Both the position numbers and the translations under genes were made by a program. The notes under the pieces are model-generated. The model made no database searches and was not told the origin of the DNA. It worked only from the letters and a program-made list of their open reading frames with translations. 64,000 bases of DNA from Magnetococcus marinus MC-1. GTDB lineage: Bacteria > Pseudomonadota > Magnetococcia > Magnetococcales > Magnetococcaceae. Location of the stretch: assembly GCF_000014865.1 (NCBI RefSeq), contig NC_008576.1:3811001-3875000 (forward strand), in the 5' to 3' direction. Every line of letters starts with the position of its first letter. Positions within the stretch are counted from its first letter, which is position 1. Of the stretch, positions 63,037 to 64,000 are shown piece after piece.

Positions 63037-63879
63037 ATGCGCCAACAGAGCCCCGGTAAAGCGCTACAGCGCGCGGTTAACCGACTGTTTAATCAAGACC
63101 CCAATCCCGACCCCTTCACCCTGCGCCGCTTGCGTAAAGAGGCCGAGACCCTACACAGCCACGACAGCCTAACCGCGACCCTTATGCTGGCCCGCATCGC
63201 CTGTATGGAGCAACAACCAGAGCTCATGGTGGCTCTCTATAAACCGCTTTTGCTGCAATACCCGCAACAAGCATGGATCCATGTGGAGCATGCCCTCAAT
63301 CTGCGCAAGCTGGGCTTTTATGCTGCGGCCAGAGAGAGCACCTTGCAGGCCATGGCAGAGGATGACACACAACCCGGCATTGAACAGCAGATCATCCGGG
63401 ATGATATTCTATGCGGCTATTTTCAAGAGGCAGGGGCCTATCTTAAACAGGCGGTGCGCGCCAGCAAGCCCATTTTTCGCGCCCAGTTTCATTTTTTAGA
63501 GAGCCTACAAAGTTTGCTCATTCAGCATCAATGGAGCGACCCAATGGTGGCCCGCATGCAGCAACACGCCATGGATCTACTGCATGCCCAACCGCTCTAC
63601 CCTACCGGTATACTTCGTGCCCCCGCCGTACATATTAGCCTAACCACCGCAGAGCATGCTTCCCTGGAAACCCAACAGACCTCCTACACCCCATGGTTAC
63701 GTTGGCGCATCCATCTACTGGCGACGAGGGAGCAGATAACGCGACTCAATGAGCAGCTTCAGCAACGCTATGCTGCCGACGCCTTTTTGCCCCCCAACCC
63801 CCAACAGCAAATTGATCTGCAACTGGCTCCGTGGCAGGATGAAGCCATCTATAACCACCCCTATGCCTTCTACATGTAG
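63037..63879 (+). CDS. tetratricopeptide-like orphan protein
   Basis: 280 residues, all helical, with alternating small and large residues in about 34-residue periods (ATLMLARIACMEQQPELMVALYKPLL, WIHVEHALNLRKLGFYAAARE, GIEQQIIRDDILCGYFQEAGAYLKQAV), suggesting TPR or SEL1-type helical repeats. The C-terminal third (from about 190) has a distinct segment (PTGILRAPAVHISLTTAEH). No signal peptide. No known family name; a protein-protein interaction role is likely. Confidence 0.55.
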   Translation: MRQQSPGKALQRAVNRLFNQDPNPDPFTLRRLRKEAETLHSHDSLTATLMLARIACMEQQPELMVALYKPLLLQYPQQAWIHVEHALNLRKLGFYAAARESTLQAMAEDDTQPGIEQQIIRDDILCGYFQEAGAYLKQAVRASKPIFRAQFHFLESLQSLLIQHQWSDPMVARMQQHAMDLLHAQPLYPTGILRAPAVHISLTTAEHASLETQQTSYTPWLRWRIHLLATREQITRLNEQLQQRYAADAFLPPNPQQQIDLQLAPWQDEAIYNHPYAFYM

Positions 63880-64000
63880 CCATCCTTGCCCACCCCCTCT
63901 GTTGACACCCCATATGACCACCCCCCTGTGCAAAATCTGCCACTTGGGTGTCACGATTCCCCCATAAGATCTTGATGACTTTTTGTGTTTTCTATATTAT

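Overview
The window looks like chromosome from a motile, marine-type Gram-negative proteobacterium. The best guess is a Magnetococcus-like (deep-branching alphaproteobacterial) genome. This rests on the alphaproteobacterial-type isc operon, sigma-54-driven flg genes, many hybrid histidine kinases with c-di-GMP and STAS/PP2C proteins, IalB- and PhoX-family proteins, and general protein character. No rRNA or other decisive marker is present, so the genus is an inference.

Layout. (1) 0-5.1 kb: a partial methyltransferase, an orphan secreted protein with a long leader, an alpha/beta hydrolase and a TehA/SLAC1-type channel. (2) 5.1-12.6 kb: an accessory island. It begins with nested repeats around the tail of a REP-associated (RAYT) transposase. 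It continues with a leftward WYL regulator / DUF2779 nuclease / small protein operon, diverging from a rightward small-protein / Nmad2 / Nmad3 operon. The latter is interrupted by an IS1380-family element. The island stops at tRNA-Lys(UUU). Both divergent promoters overlap or abut similar CGAC/GTCG dyads. This is the best candidate for an undescribed (defence or DNA-modification) system. (3) 12.6-21.2 kb: a C-rich, repeat-bearing gap, then a complete leftward Fe-S operon headed by cysE: cysE-iscR-nifS-like-iscS-iscU-iscA-hscB-hscA-fdx-iscX. It has a strong promoter and an IscR-type dyad. (4) 21.2-24.3 kb: gene-poor, with one orphan ORF and decayed coding remnants. (5) 24.3-35.6 kb: signalling genes (STAS, MASE3 hybrid kinase, REC-PP2C, REC-HD-GYP, RsbRD-type hybrid kinase) plus DUF3050 and MgtE. 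(6) 35.7-39.6 kb: an MscS-like envelope protein, rpoH, hsp20 and a cold-shock gene. (7) 39.8-41.0 kb: a Mu-like phage protease remnant and a duplicated degenerate cassette. (8) 41.1-44.9 kb: a compact ATP-grasp ligase / QEGLA metallopeptidase / N-formylglutamate-amidohydrolase-like operon, a possible peptide or amino-acid conjugation and removal pathway. (9) 44.9-51.0 kb: a secreted acidic protein, a LysR regulator, a thioesterase, then two glycosyltransferases and a WbpG-type amidotransferase. (10) 51.0-58.4 kb: an ORF-less group II intron directly behind the csrA terminator, then csrA and the flagellar genes flgN, flgM, flgJ-like, flgI, flgH, flgA, flgG, flgF (all leftward). There is a sigma-54 promoter before flgF, and a terminator plus a second sigma-54-like promoter between flgH and flgI. 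(11) 58.8-64 kb: mazG, a STAS protein, an IalB-family protein, a Tat-exported PhoX-like protein and a repeat-rich orphan.

All family names are from reading motifs by eye; no database search was run. Start codons were moved from the longest frame wherever a better ribosome-binding site, gene overlap or family alignment argued for it.
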